From JAWKWH01 sp041397625 (GTDB taxonomy: Bacteria > Pseudomonadota > Alphaproteobacteria > Rhizobiales > Rhizobiaceae), in the NCBI GenBank assembly GCA_041397625.1, contig JAWKWH010000002.1, forward strand, positions 186,001-250,000: a stretch of DNA of 64,000 bases. The letters run 5' to 3'. The translations under genes were made by a program, and so were the position numbers. Positions 34,141 through 43,233 of this stretch are shown here, piece by piece. The notes under the pieces are model-generated. The model did no database searches. It was not told the DNA's origin and saw only the letters and a list, made by a program, of their open reading frames with translations. Within the stretch, counting starts at the first letter, position 1, and every line of letters starts with the position of its first letter.

Positions 34141-34926
34141 TCAGGCGGCCTGGCGCGGCACTTTGGAGAACAGGCGGAAGAAATTCTCCGTCGTGATGCG
34201 GGCGACCTCGTCGGCGCCCAGCTCCAGCGTTTCTGCGAGGCACGCCGCCGTATGGGCGACGAAGGCCGGCTCGTTGCGCTTGCCGCGATTGGGCATCGGC
34301 GCCAGATAAGGCGCGTCGGTTTCCACCAACAGGCGGTCGGCCGGCAGGTCGCGGGCGATCGCCCGCAATTCATCGGATTTCCTGAAGGTCAGGATGCCGG
34401 AGAAGGAGACGTAGCCGCCGAGCTCGATGCCGGTCTCGGCCAGACCCCGGCCCGACGAGAAACAGTGCAGCACGAAGGGAAAGGCCCCCTTCCCCGTCTC
34501 GTCGCGCAGAATGGCGGCGACGTCCTCGTCGGCGTCGCGCGCGTGGATGACCAGCGGCAGGCCGGTTCGGCGCGCCGCGGCGATATGGGTGCGGAACCCG
34601 CTAGCCTGCGCGTCGCGCGGCGCATGGTCGTAGAAATAGTCGAGCCCGGCCTCGCCGATGGCAACGACCTTCGGATGCTCGGCAAGACGCAGCAAATCGT
34701 CCAACGTCACGTCCCGTTCCTCGCCGGCATTGTGCGGATGCGTGCCGACGGAACAGAAGACGTTGTCGTAAGCCTCTGCGATTGTCCGCACGCGGTCGAA
34801 CTGGCGCACGCGCGTCGAGATCGTCACCATAAGGTCGACGCCGGCTGCCGCGGCGCGTTTTATGAGCGCGTCGCGCTCACCGTCGAAATCGGCGAAATCC
34901 AGGTGGCAATGGCTGTCGACGAGCAT
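34141..34926 (-). CDS. tatD: TatD-family metal-dependent DNase
   Basis: A 261-residue TIM-barrel hydrolase with metal ligands at DSHCHLD, the glutamate in GEAGLDYFYDHA, IHARDADED, LHCFSSG and VETDAPYLAP. TatD proteins are 3'-5' exonucleases/DNases involved in DNA repair or turnover. It lies between metG (9 nt upstream) and an MBL hydrolase, the conserved rhizobial metG-tatD-MBL cluster. Confidence 0.95.
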   Translation of the reverse strand: MLVDSHCHLDFADFDGERDALIKRAAAAGVDLMVTISTRVRQFDRVRTIAEAYDNVFCSVGTHPHNAGEERDVTLDDLLRLAEHPKVVAIGEAGLDYFYDHAPRDAQASGFRTHIAAARRTGLPLVIHARDADEDVAAILRDETGKGAFPFVLHCFSSGRGLAETGIELGGYVSFSGILTFRKSDELRAIARDLPADRLLVETDAPYLAPMPNRGKRNEPAFVAHTAACLAETLELGADEVARITTENFFRLFSKVPRQAA

Positions 34927-34935
34927 CGTCCGCGC

Positions 34936-36474
34936 TCAACCCTCGGCGTCCACATAGCGCGGGAACACGCCTTGCGGCGCGGGCAGCGGCGTGCCCGGCT
35001 CCAGCATCGTCTCCAGATCGGCAAAGGCGCGCCGGCTTTCGGGCACGGCGACGAGGTCGAGCAGCTTCGCCGACGAACCGGGCATGAAAGGCTGGGTCAT
35101 CAGCGCGATGCGGCGCACGGTCTCCGCCACCGTGTAGAGCACGGCGCCCATACGTCCGGGATCTGTCTTGCGCAGCGTCCAGGGCGCCTGCGCGTCGATA
35201 TAGCGGTCGGCTTCGGAGACCACCGCGAAGATCGCCTCCAGCGCCCTGTGGATCGCCTGCCGGCCCATGGCCTCGCGCGCGCCTTCAAGCGCATCCGTCG
35301 CCGCCTTGAACAGGACACGGTCGGCATCGGTCAGCCCGGCATTGTCCGGTACCGTGCCGCCGCAGTTCTTGGCTATCATCGACAGCGAGCGTTGCGCCAG
35401 ATTGCCGAGCCCGTTGGCGAGATCGGCATTGGTGCGCGCGACGATGGCCTCGTGGCTGTAATTGCCGTCCTGGCCGAACGGCACCTCGCGCAGCAGGAAG
35501 TAGCGCAACTGGTCGAGCCCGTAGTGCTCGGCGAGCGAGAACGGATCGATGACGTTGCCGACGGATTTCGACATCTTCTCGCCGCGGTTGAAGACGAAGC
35601 CGTGGCTGAAGACGCGTTTGGGCAGTTCGATGCCGGCCGACATCAGGAAGGCCGGCCAGTAGACGGTATGGAAACGCGAAATGTCCTTGCCGATGACGTG
35701 CAGGTCGGCCGGCCAGTAGCGCCATAGCGGGTCGTCGCGATCCGGGTGGCCGACGCCGGTGATGTAATTGGTCAGCGCATCGACCCAGACATACATGACG
35801 TGGCGCTCGTCGCCCGGAACCGGTATGCCCCAGTCGAAGGTGGTGCGCGACACCGACAGGTCGCGAAGGCCCGATTTCACGAAACTGACGATTTCGTTTC
35901 GCTTCTCGTCGGGTCCGATGAAGCCGGGCCGGCTGTCATAGAGCTCCAGCAGCCTGTCCTGGTAGGCAGACAGGCGGAAGAAGTAGCTTTCCTCCTCGAC
36001 CCAGTCGACGGGCGTACCCTGCGGGCCGACGCGCACGCCGCCCTCGCCGACGGTGGTCTCGTCCTCGGCGTAGTAGGCTTCGTCGCGCACCGAGTACCAG
36101 CCCGAATAGCTGCCCTTGTAGATGTCGCCATTGTCGGCCATCGCCTGCCAAATGACCTGCGAGGAGCGCTTGTGACGTTCTTCGGTCGTGCGGATGAAAT
36201 CGTCGTTTGAGGCGCCGAGCGCCTCGGCCATGCGCTGGAACTCGGCCGCATTGCGGTCGGCGAGCTCGCGCACCGTCAAGCCTTCCTTCTCGGCGGTCTG
36301 CACCATCTTGATGCCGTGCTCGTCGGTCCCGGTCAGGAAGTAGACGTCGCGACCGTCGCAGCGCTGGAACCGGGCGATCGCGTCGGTGGCGATCAACTCA
36401 TAGGCATGGCCGATATGCGGTCTGCCGTTGGGGTAGGAAATCGCCGTCGTGATGTAGAATTTATCGTTTGCCAT
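34936..36474 (-). CDS. metG: Methionyl-tRNA synthetase
   Basis: A 512-residue class I synthetase charging tRNA(Met). HIGH box is PHIGHAYE and the KMSKS loop is EKMSKSVGN. The zinc-knuckle cysteine pairs of E. coli MetG are missing from the connective region (SGWYSVRDEAYYAEDE follows directly), and the C-terminal tRNA-binding domain is absent. This is the short zinc-free type common in alphaproteobacteria. ATG 36474 gives MANDKFYITTAISYPNGRPH; nine upstream in-frame residues were left out. It is the first of the metG-tatD-MBL genes. Confidence 0.96.
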   Translation of the reverse strand: MANDKFYITTAISYPNGRPHIGHAYELIATDAIARFQRCDGRDVYFLTGTDEHGIKMVQTAEKEGLTVRELADRNAAEFQRMAEALGASNDDFIRTTEERHKRSSQVIWQAMADNGDIYKGSYSGWYSVRDEAYYAEDETTVGEGGVRVGPQGTPVDWVEEESYFFRLSAYQDRLLELYDSRPGFIGPDEKRNEIVSFVKSGLRDLSVSRTTFDWGIPVPGDERHVMYVWVDALTNYITGVGHPDRDDPLWRYWPADLHVIGKDISRFHTVYWPAFLMSAGIELPKRVFSHGFVFNRGEKMSKSVGNVIDPFSLAEHYGLDQLRYFLLREVPFGQDGNYSHEAIVARTNADLANGLGNLAQRSLSMIAKNCGGTVPDNAGLTDADRVLFKAATDALEGAREAMGRQAIHRALEAIFAVVSEADRYIDAQAPWTLRKTDPGRMGAVLYTVAETVRRIALMTQPFMPGSSAKLLDLVAVPESRRAFADLETMLEPGTPLPAPQGVFPRYVDAEG

Positions 36475-36561
36475 CGGGACCCTGGTGTCGCTCGGCGGCA
36501 TTGGGATCAGGCCGCGCGGTCAGATAGCGCACAACGGCGGCAATTGCCATCCCGATAGCAC

Positions 36562-37617
36562 TCAAACCAGCCCTTCCCGCAGCCTGCCGATGAGGCCGAC
36601 GACATGCTGCTTGCGATCGAGATTGTAGACGCCGGTTTCGCGCATCGTCTCGCGGGTCTCCTGCCACAGGCCGGAAAGCGCCTGCGCGTGCCGTAACTCA
36701 CCGGCCATGGCGGCCTCGCCGGCGCGCGCGGCAATGCGTTCTAGGATGGTCTCGTTCAGGAACCCGAACTGGATGTCGGCATCGCGGCCGCTGACCGCCT
36801 CGGCGAGCTTGTAGGCGGCGGCAACATCGAAGCGTGGCGCTGAGAGCACGGCATCGAGCGCCTGCGACAGATCGAGCCCGCCATAGCGGGTCATCAACAG
36901 CGCGCTTCTCGGGCTGCCCTCGGCGTGGCGGACGATCTCGCCGCGGGCCGCCTCGTCTTCGGGTACGGGTTCGCCGAGCGCGGCGAGTACGGCCAGCACG
37001 TCGTCGGGCGCCAGCGGTTGCAGCCGGATCGCCTGGCAGCGCGAGCGGATGGTCGGCAACAGGCCGCCCGGTGCATGCGAAATCAGGATGAACAGCGTGC
37101 GCGACGGCGGTTCCTCGAGGTTTTTCAGCAACGCGTTGGCGGCGTTGATGTTCATGTCGTCGGCGGGATCGACCACGACGACGCGGTAGCTGCCGTCATG
37201 CGATGTCATCGACAGCAGTTTGGCGACCCGCCTGACCTCGTCGACGGTAATCGCGGTCTTGAATTTCTTGCCGTCGCGGTCGAGCGGCCGCGTCAGGTGC
37301 AGCACGCCCGGATGCGCGCCGGTCGCGACCTGGCGAAAAAGGACCGATTGCGGGTCTGGCGCAACCAGGCTTTCGGACGCCGAAGCGGCGTCGGGATGGG
37401 CCAGCAGGTGGCGGGCGACGGCGAAGGCGAACGTCGCCTTGCCGATGCCGCGCGGCCCGTGAAGCAGGATCGCGTGGTGCAAGCGGCCCGTCCGGTAGGC
37501 GGAAGCGATCCCGGAAGCCTCGTTGCGATGTCCGATCAGAAGCGGGTTTTCAGCCGGTTCGGCGATTTCGGGCAGCGTGTCGTGCTGTTCCGGCGCCAAC
37601 CGCTCGCCCGCGTTCAT
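36562..37617 (-). CDS. holB: DNA polymerase III subunit delta'
   Basis: A 351-residue clamp-loader subunit with the P-loop-like HAILLHGPRGIGKATFAFAVAR, a sensor/Walker B area (VVVDPADDMNINAANALLKNLEEPP) and an LPTIRSRCQ block, followed by the C-terminal collar domain. It helps load the sliding clamp at replication forks. Its start overlaps the tmk stop by 4 nt, and tmk-holB is a conserved pair. An 87-nt gap with no clear signal separates it from metG. Confidence 0.94.
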   Translation of the reverse strand: MNAGERLAPEQHDTLPEIAEPAENPLLIGHRNEASGIASAYRTGRLHHAILLHGPRGIGKATFAFAVARHLLAHPDAASASESLVAPDPQSVLFRQVATGAHPGVLHLTRPLDRDGKKFKTAITVDEVRRVAKLLSMTSHDGSYRVVVVDPADDMNINAANALLKNLEEPPSRTLFILISHAPGGLLPTIRSRCQAIRLQPLAPDDVLAVLAALGEPVPEDEAARGEIVRHAEGSPRSALLMTRYGGLDLSQALDAVLSAPRFDVAAAYKLAEAVSGRDADIQFGFLNETILERIAARAGEAAMAGELRHAQALSGLWQETRETMRETGVYNLDRKQHVVGLIGRLREGLV

Positions 37618-38318
37618 TGCACCGCCTTCCGGGCGCGTTTCGGCAACAGCAGGCCGAGGCGTTCGGCGACGATGCGTTCGATGTCGGCGGCGATCTCGTC
37701 GGCGGCGCGGCCGGCATCAACCACGACGCAGCGGTCCGGTTCCGCCTTGGCGATGTCGAGAAAAGCCTGGCGGCGACGGCCGTGAACCTCGATGGCTTCC
37801 TTCTCAAATCGGTCGGGCACCTTGCCGCCGCGGCGCTCGGCAGCGCGGAACATGCCTTCATCGGGGTCGATGTCGAGGATGATGGTCAGATCGGGATACA
37901 TGCCGTTGACGGTGATGCGTTCGAGCGCCGCCATGAAACTTTCGTCGGTGTCCGACGTGGCGCCCTGGTAGACGCGCGAGGAATCCATGAAGCGGTCGCA
38001 GAGTACGACGACGCCTTCCTCGACGGCCGGCCGGATGACCTGTTCGACGTGATCGGAGCGAGCGGCGGCAAACAGGATCGCCTCCATGGACGGACCGAAG
38101 GGCTCGGCCGCCCCCGACAACAGCACGTTGCGGATCGCCTCCGCGCCGGGCGAGCCGCCCGGCTCGCGGGTGGTCAGCACCTCGAGACCGGCGCGCGACA
38201 GCCGGTCGGCGAGCTTGCCGATCTGGGTCGACTTGCCCGAACCGTCACCACCCTCGAATGTTATGAAGAAACCGCGCGCCAATGTTCCGCCAAGCCGATC
38301 CGCAAAGGTGTTCGTCAT
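37614..38318 (-). CDS. tmk: Thymidylate kinase
   Basis: A 234-residue kinase making dTDP from dTMP. The P-loop is FEGGDGSGKSTQIGKLADRL, the substrate motif is CDRFMDSSRVYQG, and the lid region is AERRGGKVPDRFE. ATG 38318 gives MTNTFADRLGG; an in-frame ATG at 38336 and a longer frame to 38393 are less likely because they pass the usual family length. It overlaps holB by 4 nt. Confidence 0.93.
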   Translation of the reverse strand: MTNTFADRLGGTLARGFFITFEGGDGSGKSTQIGKLADRLSRAGLEVLTTREPGGSPGAEAIRNVLLSGAAEPFGPSMEAILFAAARSDHVEQVIRPAVEEGVVVLCDRFMDSSRVYQGATSDTDESFMAALERITVNGMYPDLTIILDIDPDEGMFRAAERRGGKVPDRFEKEAIEVHGRRRQAFLDIAKAEPDRCVVVDAGRAADEIAADIERIVAERLGLLLPKRARKAVQ

Positions 38319-38339
38319 AGCGCGCGATACCGTCATCGC

Positions 38340-38357
38340 CCGCCATGGCCATGGCGG
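38340..38357. repeat. Perfect 18-bp palindrome upstream of tmk
   Basis: CCGCCATGGCCATGGCGG without a spacer, 22 nt before the tmk start and followed on the plus strand by TTTTA. It lies between the dac stop and the tmk start. It could be a binding site; a terminator role for dac is unlikely because the T-run is on the wrong strand. Confidence 0.3.
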
Positions 38358-38426
38358 TTTTATGCGCTGCGCGCCAAAAGGTCCATCTGCCAAACGAACG
38401 GCTTTGTCCAGGCGCCGGAAGCCGGA

Positions 38427-39602
38427 TCAAAACTGCCTCAGCCAGCCGATCATCAGCTCCTCCAGCGCGTCAAGGGCGCGGCTGTGCAGGGAACCGGTGC
38501 CGACGTCCTCGGCGGCATAGAGCGGCGTCTCCTGGCTCAGCGTGTCGCCGATCCAGACCCGCAGGTGGCCGACCTCGGTGCCCGCCGCCACCGGCGCGAT
38601 GACCGGCCCCTGATAGACGATGCGGGCCTTGAGCCGGTCGCGATTGGTGATCGGCACGAAGATGGAAATCGGGCCATCGGCCTTCAGCGCCACGTCGGAC
38701 TTGGCGCCGCCATAGACCTTGGCTTCGCCGACGATCTCACCGCTCTCGAACAAGGGGATGCGCTCGAAGGCGCGAATGCCCCAATCCAGGATCTTGCGCG
38801 CCTCCTCGGCCCGGGCGGCAGCCGTCGGCAAGCCGCTCATAGCCACGAACAGGCGCTTGTTGCCACGATTGACCGAGCCGACGATGGCGTAGCCGGATTC
38901 CTCCGTGTAGCCTGTCTTCAGGCCGTCGGCGCCGATATCCATCTTGAGCAGCGGATTTCGGTTGAACTGCCGGATCCTGTTCCAGGTGAACTCGGTCTGG
39001 CCGTAATATTTGAAGAAGTCCGGATAGGTGCGCCACAGGTGCTGGGCCAGCATGACCAGTTCGCGGGCGGTAACGAACTGGCCCTCGGCCGGAAGCCCGG
39101 TCGAATTCTTGAACACGGATTTCTCAAGCCCGATCTCGCGGGCGCGCTCGGTCATCAGCCGGGCAAAGTTCTCCTCCGAACCGGCCATGCCCTCAGCGAT
39201 TATGATGCAGCCGTCATTGGCCGACTGCACGATGACGCCCTGGATCAGGTCTTCGAGCCGGATCGACGAGCCCAGTTCGGCGAACATGGTCGACGTACCC
39301 GACGGCGCGCCGCCGGTACGCCAGGCGTTCTCGCTGACGGTAAACGTGTCGTCCAAGCTGAGGCGGCCGGACCTGATGGCGTTGAAGACCACTTCCATGG
39401 TCATCAGCTTGGCCAGCGACGCAGGCGGGAACGGCGTGTCGGGATCCTTGATGAACAGGACGGTTCCGGTCTCGGCGTCGATCATCAGCGCCTGCTTGGC
39501 CCTGGTCTCGAACAGCTGGGCGGAAACCGGCAACGTGGCTGCCAGAATGGCCAGCAGCGCAACGACAACACGCAACGGCCCATAGCTTGCCGATGGCGAC
39601 AT
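38427..39602 (-). CDS. D-alanyl-D-alanine carboxypeptidase (S11 penicillin-binding protein)
   Basis: A 391-residue low-molecular-weight PBP that trims the terminal D-Ala from peptidoglycan stem peptides. A signal peptide (VVVALLAILAATLPVSA) is followed by the three active-site motifs: SLAKLMT with the serine, SANDG, and KTGYT. The C-terminal ~90 residues form the usual beta-rich PBP5-like domain with an amphipathic end (ALDALEELMIGWL). It lies between tmk and rlpA, a cell-wall pair. The DacC/DacF assignment is not certain. Confidence 0.94.
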   Translation of the reverse strand: MSPSASYGPLRVVVALLAILAATLPVSAQLFETRAKQALMIDAETGTVLFIKDPDTPFPPASLAKLMTMEVVFNAIRSGRLSLDDTFTVSENAWRTGGAPSGTSTMFAELGSSIRLEDLIQGVIVQSANDGCIIIAEGMAGSEENFARLMTERAREIGLEKSVFKNSTGLPAEGQFVTARELVMLAQHLWRTYPDFFKYYGQTEFTWNRIRQFNRNPLLKMDIGADGLKTGYTEESGYAIVGSVNRGNKRLFVAMSGLPTAAARAEEARKILDWGIRAFERIPLFESGEIVGEAKVYGGAKSDVALKADGPISIFVPITNRDRLKARIVYQGPVIAPVAAGTEVGHLRVWIGDTLSQETPLYAAEDVGTGSLHSRALDALEELMIGWLRQF

Positions 39603-39634
39603 CAGCCTCCAAACCCCTGGAAATTACCCAAACC

Positions 39635-39690
39635 CGTCGTCATCATATCCCGCCAAATCATTAGAACACAAATATAGCGGAATGACGACG
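39635..39690. promoter_or_regulatory. Long-spaced inverted repeat between dac and rlpA
   Basis: CGTCGTCAT at 39635-39643 is mirrored by ATGACGACG at 39682-39690, with inner TCC/GGA pairs. On the minus strand an AT-rich TATATT lies between the arms, about 70 nt before the dac start. It may be the dac promoter region flanked by operator halves or a folded transcript end for rlpA. Confidence 0.3.
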
Positions 39691-39739
39691 CACCGGACAG
39701 CGCGCGCCCGATCACATCATCGGCAATTAGGTTGGGGGC

Positions 39740-40900
39740 TCAGTCGCGCAGGATCATCGCGTCGGATGCACCGGCAGCCCAGGCGCCGGCGACCAGATCG
39801 TCGGCCGACACACCCTTTGTCGGCCAGGCGGTCACCGTGTGCCATTCGGAACCACGGTCGTAGCTGGTCTCGATCTCGACACGAGCCCTGTAGCGCAGCA
39901 TTGCGGCGATCGCATCGGCCTGTTTGCGGCTGGCGAAGGTACCGGCGAGCACCGCATCGGCCCTTCCAGCCGATTGGGCCTGGCGCTTCCAGGAACCGAT
40001 GATGTCGCCGGAGCTCAGGCCGCCCGCGACAAGCTTGTCGAGCGCCGCGCCGGCTTGGCTCACGCCGCCACCGGCATAGGCGAGCGCCTGCAGGCGTCCG
40101 GGATCGAGCCTGGCGACCACGGCGTCCGGACGGTCGGCCAGAATGGGACCGGCGTCGGGCAGGCCGGCGCCGGGAAAGACCGGCTTGCGCCTGCCGCCAT
40201 TTTCCGGCGTCGGGCCGTTCATGGCGACCAGAACGCCCGTCGCCAATCCGTCGGACGGGTCGGGCGCCCTGCCCGAAGGCCTGTAGGAGGCCATCAGGTA
40301 GGAATCGTCCTGTCCGTGCAGCGGTGCCGGGCCGACATAGTCGACCTTGACCTTGGCAATGCCGGTATGGGTGTAGTCGAGCATCTCGGCGGCGCGCTTC
40401 GACAGGTCGATGATCCGCCCGTGGGCGAAGGGACCGCGATCGTTGACGCGGACGATGACCGAACTGCCGTTTTCAAGATTTGTGACGCGCGCGTAGCTCG
40501 GCAGCGGCAGCGTCGGGTGGGCGGCGGTCAGGTGGGTCATGTCGTAGACCTCGCCATTGGCCGTCAGGCGGCCATGGAAGGCCGAACCGTACCAGGAAGC
40601 CTTGCCGACCTTGGAATAGGAGCGCACTTCCTTGGGGTAGTACCATTGGCCCTTGACCTTGTAGGGCTTGCCGACCTGGTAACGCCCGCCGCCGCGCTTG
40701 ATCGACGTGCGCGGGCTCGCCTTGACCCCGTATTCCTTCTCCGAAAAATACTCCTTGGACTTCGACTTGCCGACGCCGACCTTGGGCTGCGGCGAAGCGC
40801 ACGACGCGGCGACAAAGGCCAGCGCGGAGACGCAGGCCACCCGTTTCAGGCCGCGCGGACCGAAGGCGTTCACAAGATATCGTTTCAAACTCGTCCCCAC
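39740..40900 (-). CDS. rlpA: Septal ring lytic transglycosylase RlpA-like lipoprotein
   Basis: A 386-residue lipoprotein (lipobox in AFVAASCAS). A double-psi beta-barrel domain follows (KASWYGSAFHGRLTANGEVYDM ... VIVRVNDRGPFAHGRIIDLS), and after a Pro/Gly-rich middle a C-terminal SPOR-like segment (VLAGTFASRKQADAIAAMLR) that would bind denuded septal peptidoglycan. RlpA cleaves naked glycan strands during daughter-cell separation. The start is GTG at 40900 with AAAGAAG upstream. Placement upstream of the dac gene supports a cell-wall role. Confidence 0.9.
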   Translation of the reverse strand: MGTSLKRYLVNAFGPRGLKRVACVSALAFVAASCASPQPKVGVGKSKSKEYFSEKEYGVKASPRTSIKRGGGRYQVGKPYKVKGQWYYPKEVRSYSKVGKASWYGSAFHGRLTANGEVYDMTHLTAAHPTLPLPSYARVTNLENGSSVIVRVNDRGPFAHGRIIDLSKRAAEMLDYTHTGIAKVKVDYVGPAPLHGQDDSYLMASYRPSGRAPDPSDGLATGVLVAMNGPTPENGGRRKPVFPGAGLPDAGPILADRPDAVVARLDPGRLQALAYAGGGVSQAGAALDKLVAGGLSSGDIIGSWKRQAQSAGRADAVLAGTFASRKQADAIAAMLRYRARVEIETSYDRGSEWHTVTAWPTKGVSADDLVAGAWAAGASDAMILRD

Positions 40901-41103
40901 TTCTTTGTCGCCACAACACGCGACAGGAAGGTATCAGGCCGCTTGGGCCGCCCGGCTTATAGAATCAAACCCGGTCCGGTTTCCACCCCCAGCCACGGCC
41001 TTGCAGCATCGCACAGATTCTTTAGCGCGCCATTAACACGATGCGGCGCGAAACGGGCGATTTTGCGGCAGCAAGGTGGCAACGACCAGCATCGCCGCGC
41101 CTG

Positions 41104-41133
41104 CTTGAAAAACCGCGCCGCTTCGCCCATAGA
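41104..41133 (+). promoter_or_regulatory. Candidate promoter of tRNA-Ser
   Basis: A -35-like CTTGAA at 41104-41109 and a -10-like CATAGA at 41128-41133, 18 nt apart and ending 10 nt before the tRNA. The -35 matches the rhizobial CTTGAC type; the -10 is weaker. Confidence 0.4.
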
Positions 41134-41143
41134 ACGGCTGCCC

Positions 41144-41233
41144 GGAGGGATGGCCGAGTGGTTGAAGGCACCGGTCTTGAAAACCGGCAGGCGGGAGACC
41201 GTCTCGTGGGTTCGAATCCCACTCCCTCCGCCA
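41144..41233 (+). tRNA. tRNA-Ser (anticodon TGA)
   Basis: A 90-nt tRNA with a 7-bp acceptor stem (GGAGGGA with TCCCTCC), discriminator G and encoded CCA. The anticodon stem CCGGT/ACCGG holds the loop CTTGAAA with anticodon TGA at 41178-41180, reading UCA. A long variable arm (GCAGGCGGGAGACCGTCTC) is typical of class II tRNA-Ser, and the T-arm has GTTCGAATC. It stands alone downstream of the rlpA promoter region. Confidence 0.97.
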
Positions 41234-41329
41234 GTAGTAATTTCTTCGCGCGCCGATTCCATCTTTTTGCTGATCGGATCATTTTCGCCAGTTTCCCAGA
41301 TTTTCCTGTCGAGGCCCGGAAGGGCGCCG

Positions 41330-41539
41330 ATGCCAGGCCAATATGGCCGCCATCTGGCGATCATCTGGGACGGCAATGAGGTGCTATCCGTCTTTGGATC
41401 GCTCCGAACCGGAACTTCCGGGGGGACATCTCATGCGGCAGAAGCCACCGATGAGCCTTTCATGAGCGATATCGGCGGCTTGTTGTCGATTGCGCTGTGC
41501 GGACCCGATCCGGTTGGGGGCTTACCAGTTGCATCATAA
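41330..41539 (+). CDS. Possible small ORF upstream of marR
   Basis: A 69-codon frame starting ATG 41330 (PGQYGRHLAIIWDGNEVLSV) with GGAAGGG about 8 nt upstream. It lies in the 321-nt gap between tRNA-Ser and marR and ends within the marR operator. I see no domain or family likeness and the second half is Gly/Ser/Thr-rich. It may be chance, a gene remnant or a small regulatory peptide. Nothing else convincing is seen in this gap. Confidence 0.2.
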   Translation: MPGQYGRHLAIIWDGNEVLSVFGSLRTGTSGGTSHAAEATDEPFMSDIGGLLSIALCGPDPVGGLPVAS

Positions 41540-41565
41540 GCAGGCTTATAATATATGAGGCTTAT
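41536..41565 (+). promoter_or_regulatory. marR operator overlapping its -10 box
   Basis: ATAAGC-AG-GCTTAT (41536-41549) is an exact inverted repeat. AGGCTTAT recurs as a direct repeat at 41558-41565. A consensus TATAAT at 41547-41552 lies inside the cluster, 11 nt before the ATG at 41564. This arrangement indicates autorepression by the MarR product and a very short or absent leader. Confidence 0.6.
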
Positions 41566-42043
41566 GACAACCGACGGAACAGACCGGCTGGGATTTCTGA
41601 TCCACGACGCGGCACGCCTGATGCGCAAGCGGTTCGAGCAGCGCGCCAGCGGCTACGGCCTTTCGGCGGCGCAGTGGCGCCTGCTGGTGCGGGTAGTGAA
41701 GGATGAGGGCGTCGCCCAGGCGCGGCTCGCCGAATTGCTGGAAATCGAGCCGATCAGCGTGTCGCGCCTGATCGACCGAATGGAGGACGGAGGCTGGATC
41801 GAGCGCCGGCAGGACCAAAAGGATCGCCGTGTCCGGACAATCTATCCGACGTCGAGGAGCCGGGACGCCTTCGCCGCCATCAAGAGTGTCGCCGGCGAGG
41901 TCTATGAGGAAGCCCTGGCGGGCCTGTCCCGCGACGCGCGGCGCAAGACCATCGAAGGGCTTGTGGTCATAGTCGGCAATCTCTCCGACGGCGAGGAACT
42001 GTCGCTTCAGCACATCGACACCACCAGGAAAAAAGCGACATGA
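41555..42043 (+). CDS. MarR-family transcriptional regulator
   Basis: A 162-residue winged-helix repressor (YGLSAAQWRLLVRVVKDEGV, ARLAELLEIEPISVSRLIDRME, wing ERRQDQKDRRVRTIYPT). It heads an operon with emrA and emrB and should repress it until a ligand binds. Two starts are possible: ATG 41555 and ATG 41564 (MTTDGTDRLGF). The TATAAT only 2 nt before 41555 makes the second more likely, possibly as a leaderless start. Its stop overlaps emrA by ATGA. Confidence 0.9.
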   Translation: MRLMTTDGTDRLGFLIHDAARLMRKRFEQRASGYGLSAAQWRLLVRVVKDEGVAQARLAELLEIEPISVSRLIDRMEDGGWIERRQDQKDRRVRTIYPTSRSRDAFAAIKSVAGEVYEEALAGLSRDARRKTIEGLVVIVGNLSDGEELSLQHIDTTRKKAT

Positions 42044-43209
42044 ACGCCGTGACAAAGTTGAAGGCCGACCCGGAAACCGGCGAGGCGGAACGGACGCCGA
42101 TCGCCGTCACGCAGGTGTCGGAAACCGCCGGCCCCGGGCCCGAGAGACGGAAGAAAAGGCGCGGCGGCCGCTTTGTCCTGATGGCGCTATTGCCGCTCGC
42201 GATGGTGGTCGGCGGCACCTATTTCTGGGTGACCGGCGGTCGTTACGAAGAAACGGAGAACGCCAATCTCAGGCAGGCCACGGTCTCCATCGCATCGCAG
42301 GTCTCGGGACGCATCGTCCAGGCGAACGTAAGGGAGAACGGGCGGGTCAAGGCGGGCGACGTGCTTTTTGTCGTCGACCCCGAACCATACAGGATCGCCC
42401 TGTCGCAGGCCGATGCCGCTCTCGCCGCCGCCCGCATCGGTGTCGAGCAGCTGCGCGCCGCCTATGGCCAGGCCGTCGCCCAGGAGCATGTCGCCGCCGG
42501 CGAAGTCGATTTCGCACGGTCGCAATACGACCGCGCCATGGAACTGACGGGCAAGGGCATCAACACCAGGTCGGCGCTGGACACCGCCAAGCGCGATTTG
42601 GACAAGGCACGGGAACAGCTCGTCGTTGCCAAGCAGGGTATCACCAGCGCGCTTGCCGCCCTTGGCGGCGATCCGCATATGGAGACCGACGAGCATCCAT
42701 CCGTACAGTCCGCACTCGCCGCACGCGCCAAGGCGGCCTATTCCCTTCGTCAGGCGACCGTCCGCGCACCTGCCGACGGCGTCATCGCACAGGTGTCCTC
42801 GTTCAAGGTCGGCAGGTTCGTTGGCGCCGGTATCGCACTGTTTTCCCTCGTCGAGACCGGCGACATCTGGATCGAAGCCAACTTCAAGGAAACTCAGTTG
42901 ACCCACATGAAAAGCGGTCAGAAGGCCCGGGTAATCCTCGATACCTATTCGGGCCGAACACTTGAGGCGACCGTGCGGAGCCTCGGTGCCGGAACCGGTG
43001 CGGAGTTCTCGCTGCTGCCCGCCCAGAATGCGACCGGTAATTGGGTCAAGGTGACGCAACGCATCCCCGTCAAGCTCAGTCTCGACAACCCGCCAGCCGA
43101 CATGGTTCTGGCGACCGGAATGAGCGCCTATGTCTCGGTGGATACCGGCATGACGCGCGGCTTCGGTTCGCTGCTTGGCTTCGCACATGCGTCCGAGCCG
43201 GCCAGGTAA
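42040..43209 (+). CDS. emrA: HlyD/EmrA-family efflux adaptor
   Basis: A 389-residue periplasmic adaptor. A basic cytoplasmic tail with a RRKKRRGG cluster is followed by one membrane segment (FVLMALLPLAMVVGGTYFWV), a lipoyl-like half (TVSIASQVSGRIVQANVREN), a coiled-coil hairpin (~100-210), and the second half (YSLRQATVRAPADGVIAQVS) with a beta-barrel domain. It bridges the inner-membrane pump encoded next to an outer-membrane channel not in this window. It is coupled to marR by a 4-nt overlap. Confidence 0.92.
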   Translation: MNAVTKLKADPETGEAERTPIAVTQVSETAGPGPERRKKRRGGRFVLMALLPLAMVVGGTYFWVTGGRYEETENANLRQATVSIASQVSGRIVQANVRENGRVKAGDVLFVVDPEPYRIALSQADAALAAARIGVEQLRAAYGQAVAQEHVAAGEVDFARSQYDRAMELTGKGINTRSALDTAKRDLDKAREQLVVAKQGITSALAALGGDPHMETDEHPSVQSALAARAKAAYSLRQATVRAPADGVIAQVSSFKVGRFVGAGIALFSLVETGDIWIEANFKETQLTHMKSGQKARVILDTYSGRTLEATVRSLGAGTGAEFSLLPAQNATGNWVKVTQRIPVKLSLDNPPADMVLATGMSAYVSVDTGMTRGFGSLLGFAHASEPAR

Positions 43210-43233
43210 GGCCCCGGTCGGAAACGTGTCGTC

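Noticed and set aside
39839..41329. Long plus-strand frame across rlpA and tRNA-Ser
   Set aside because: It reads through a tRNA gene and antisense to rlpA; only the final 69 codons were kept as a very weak candidate.
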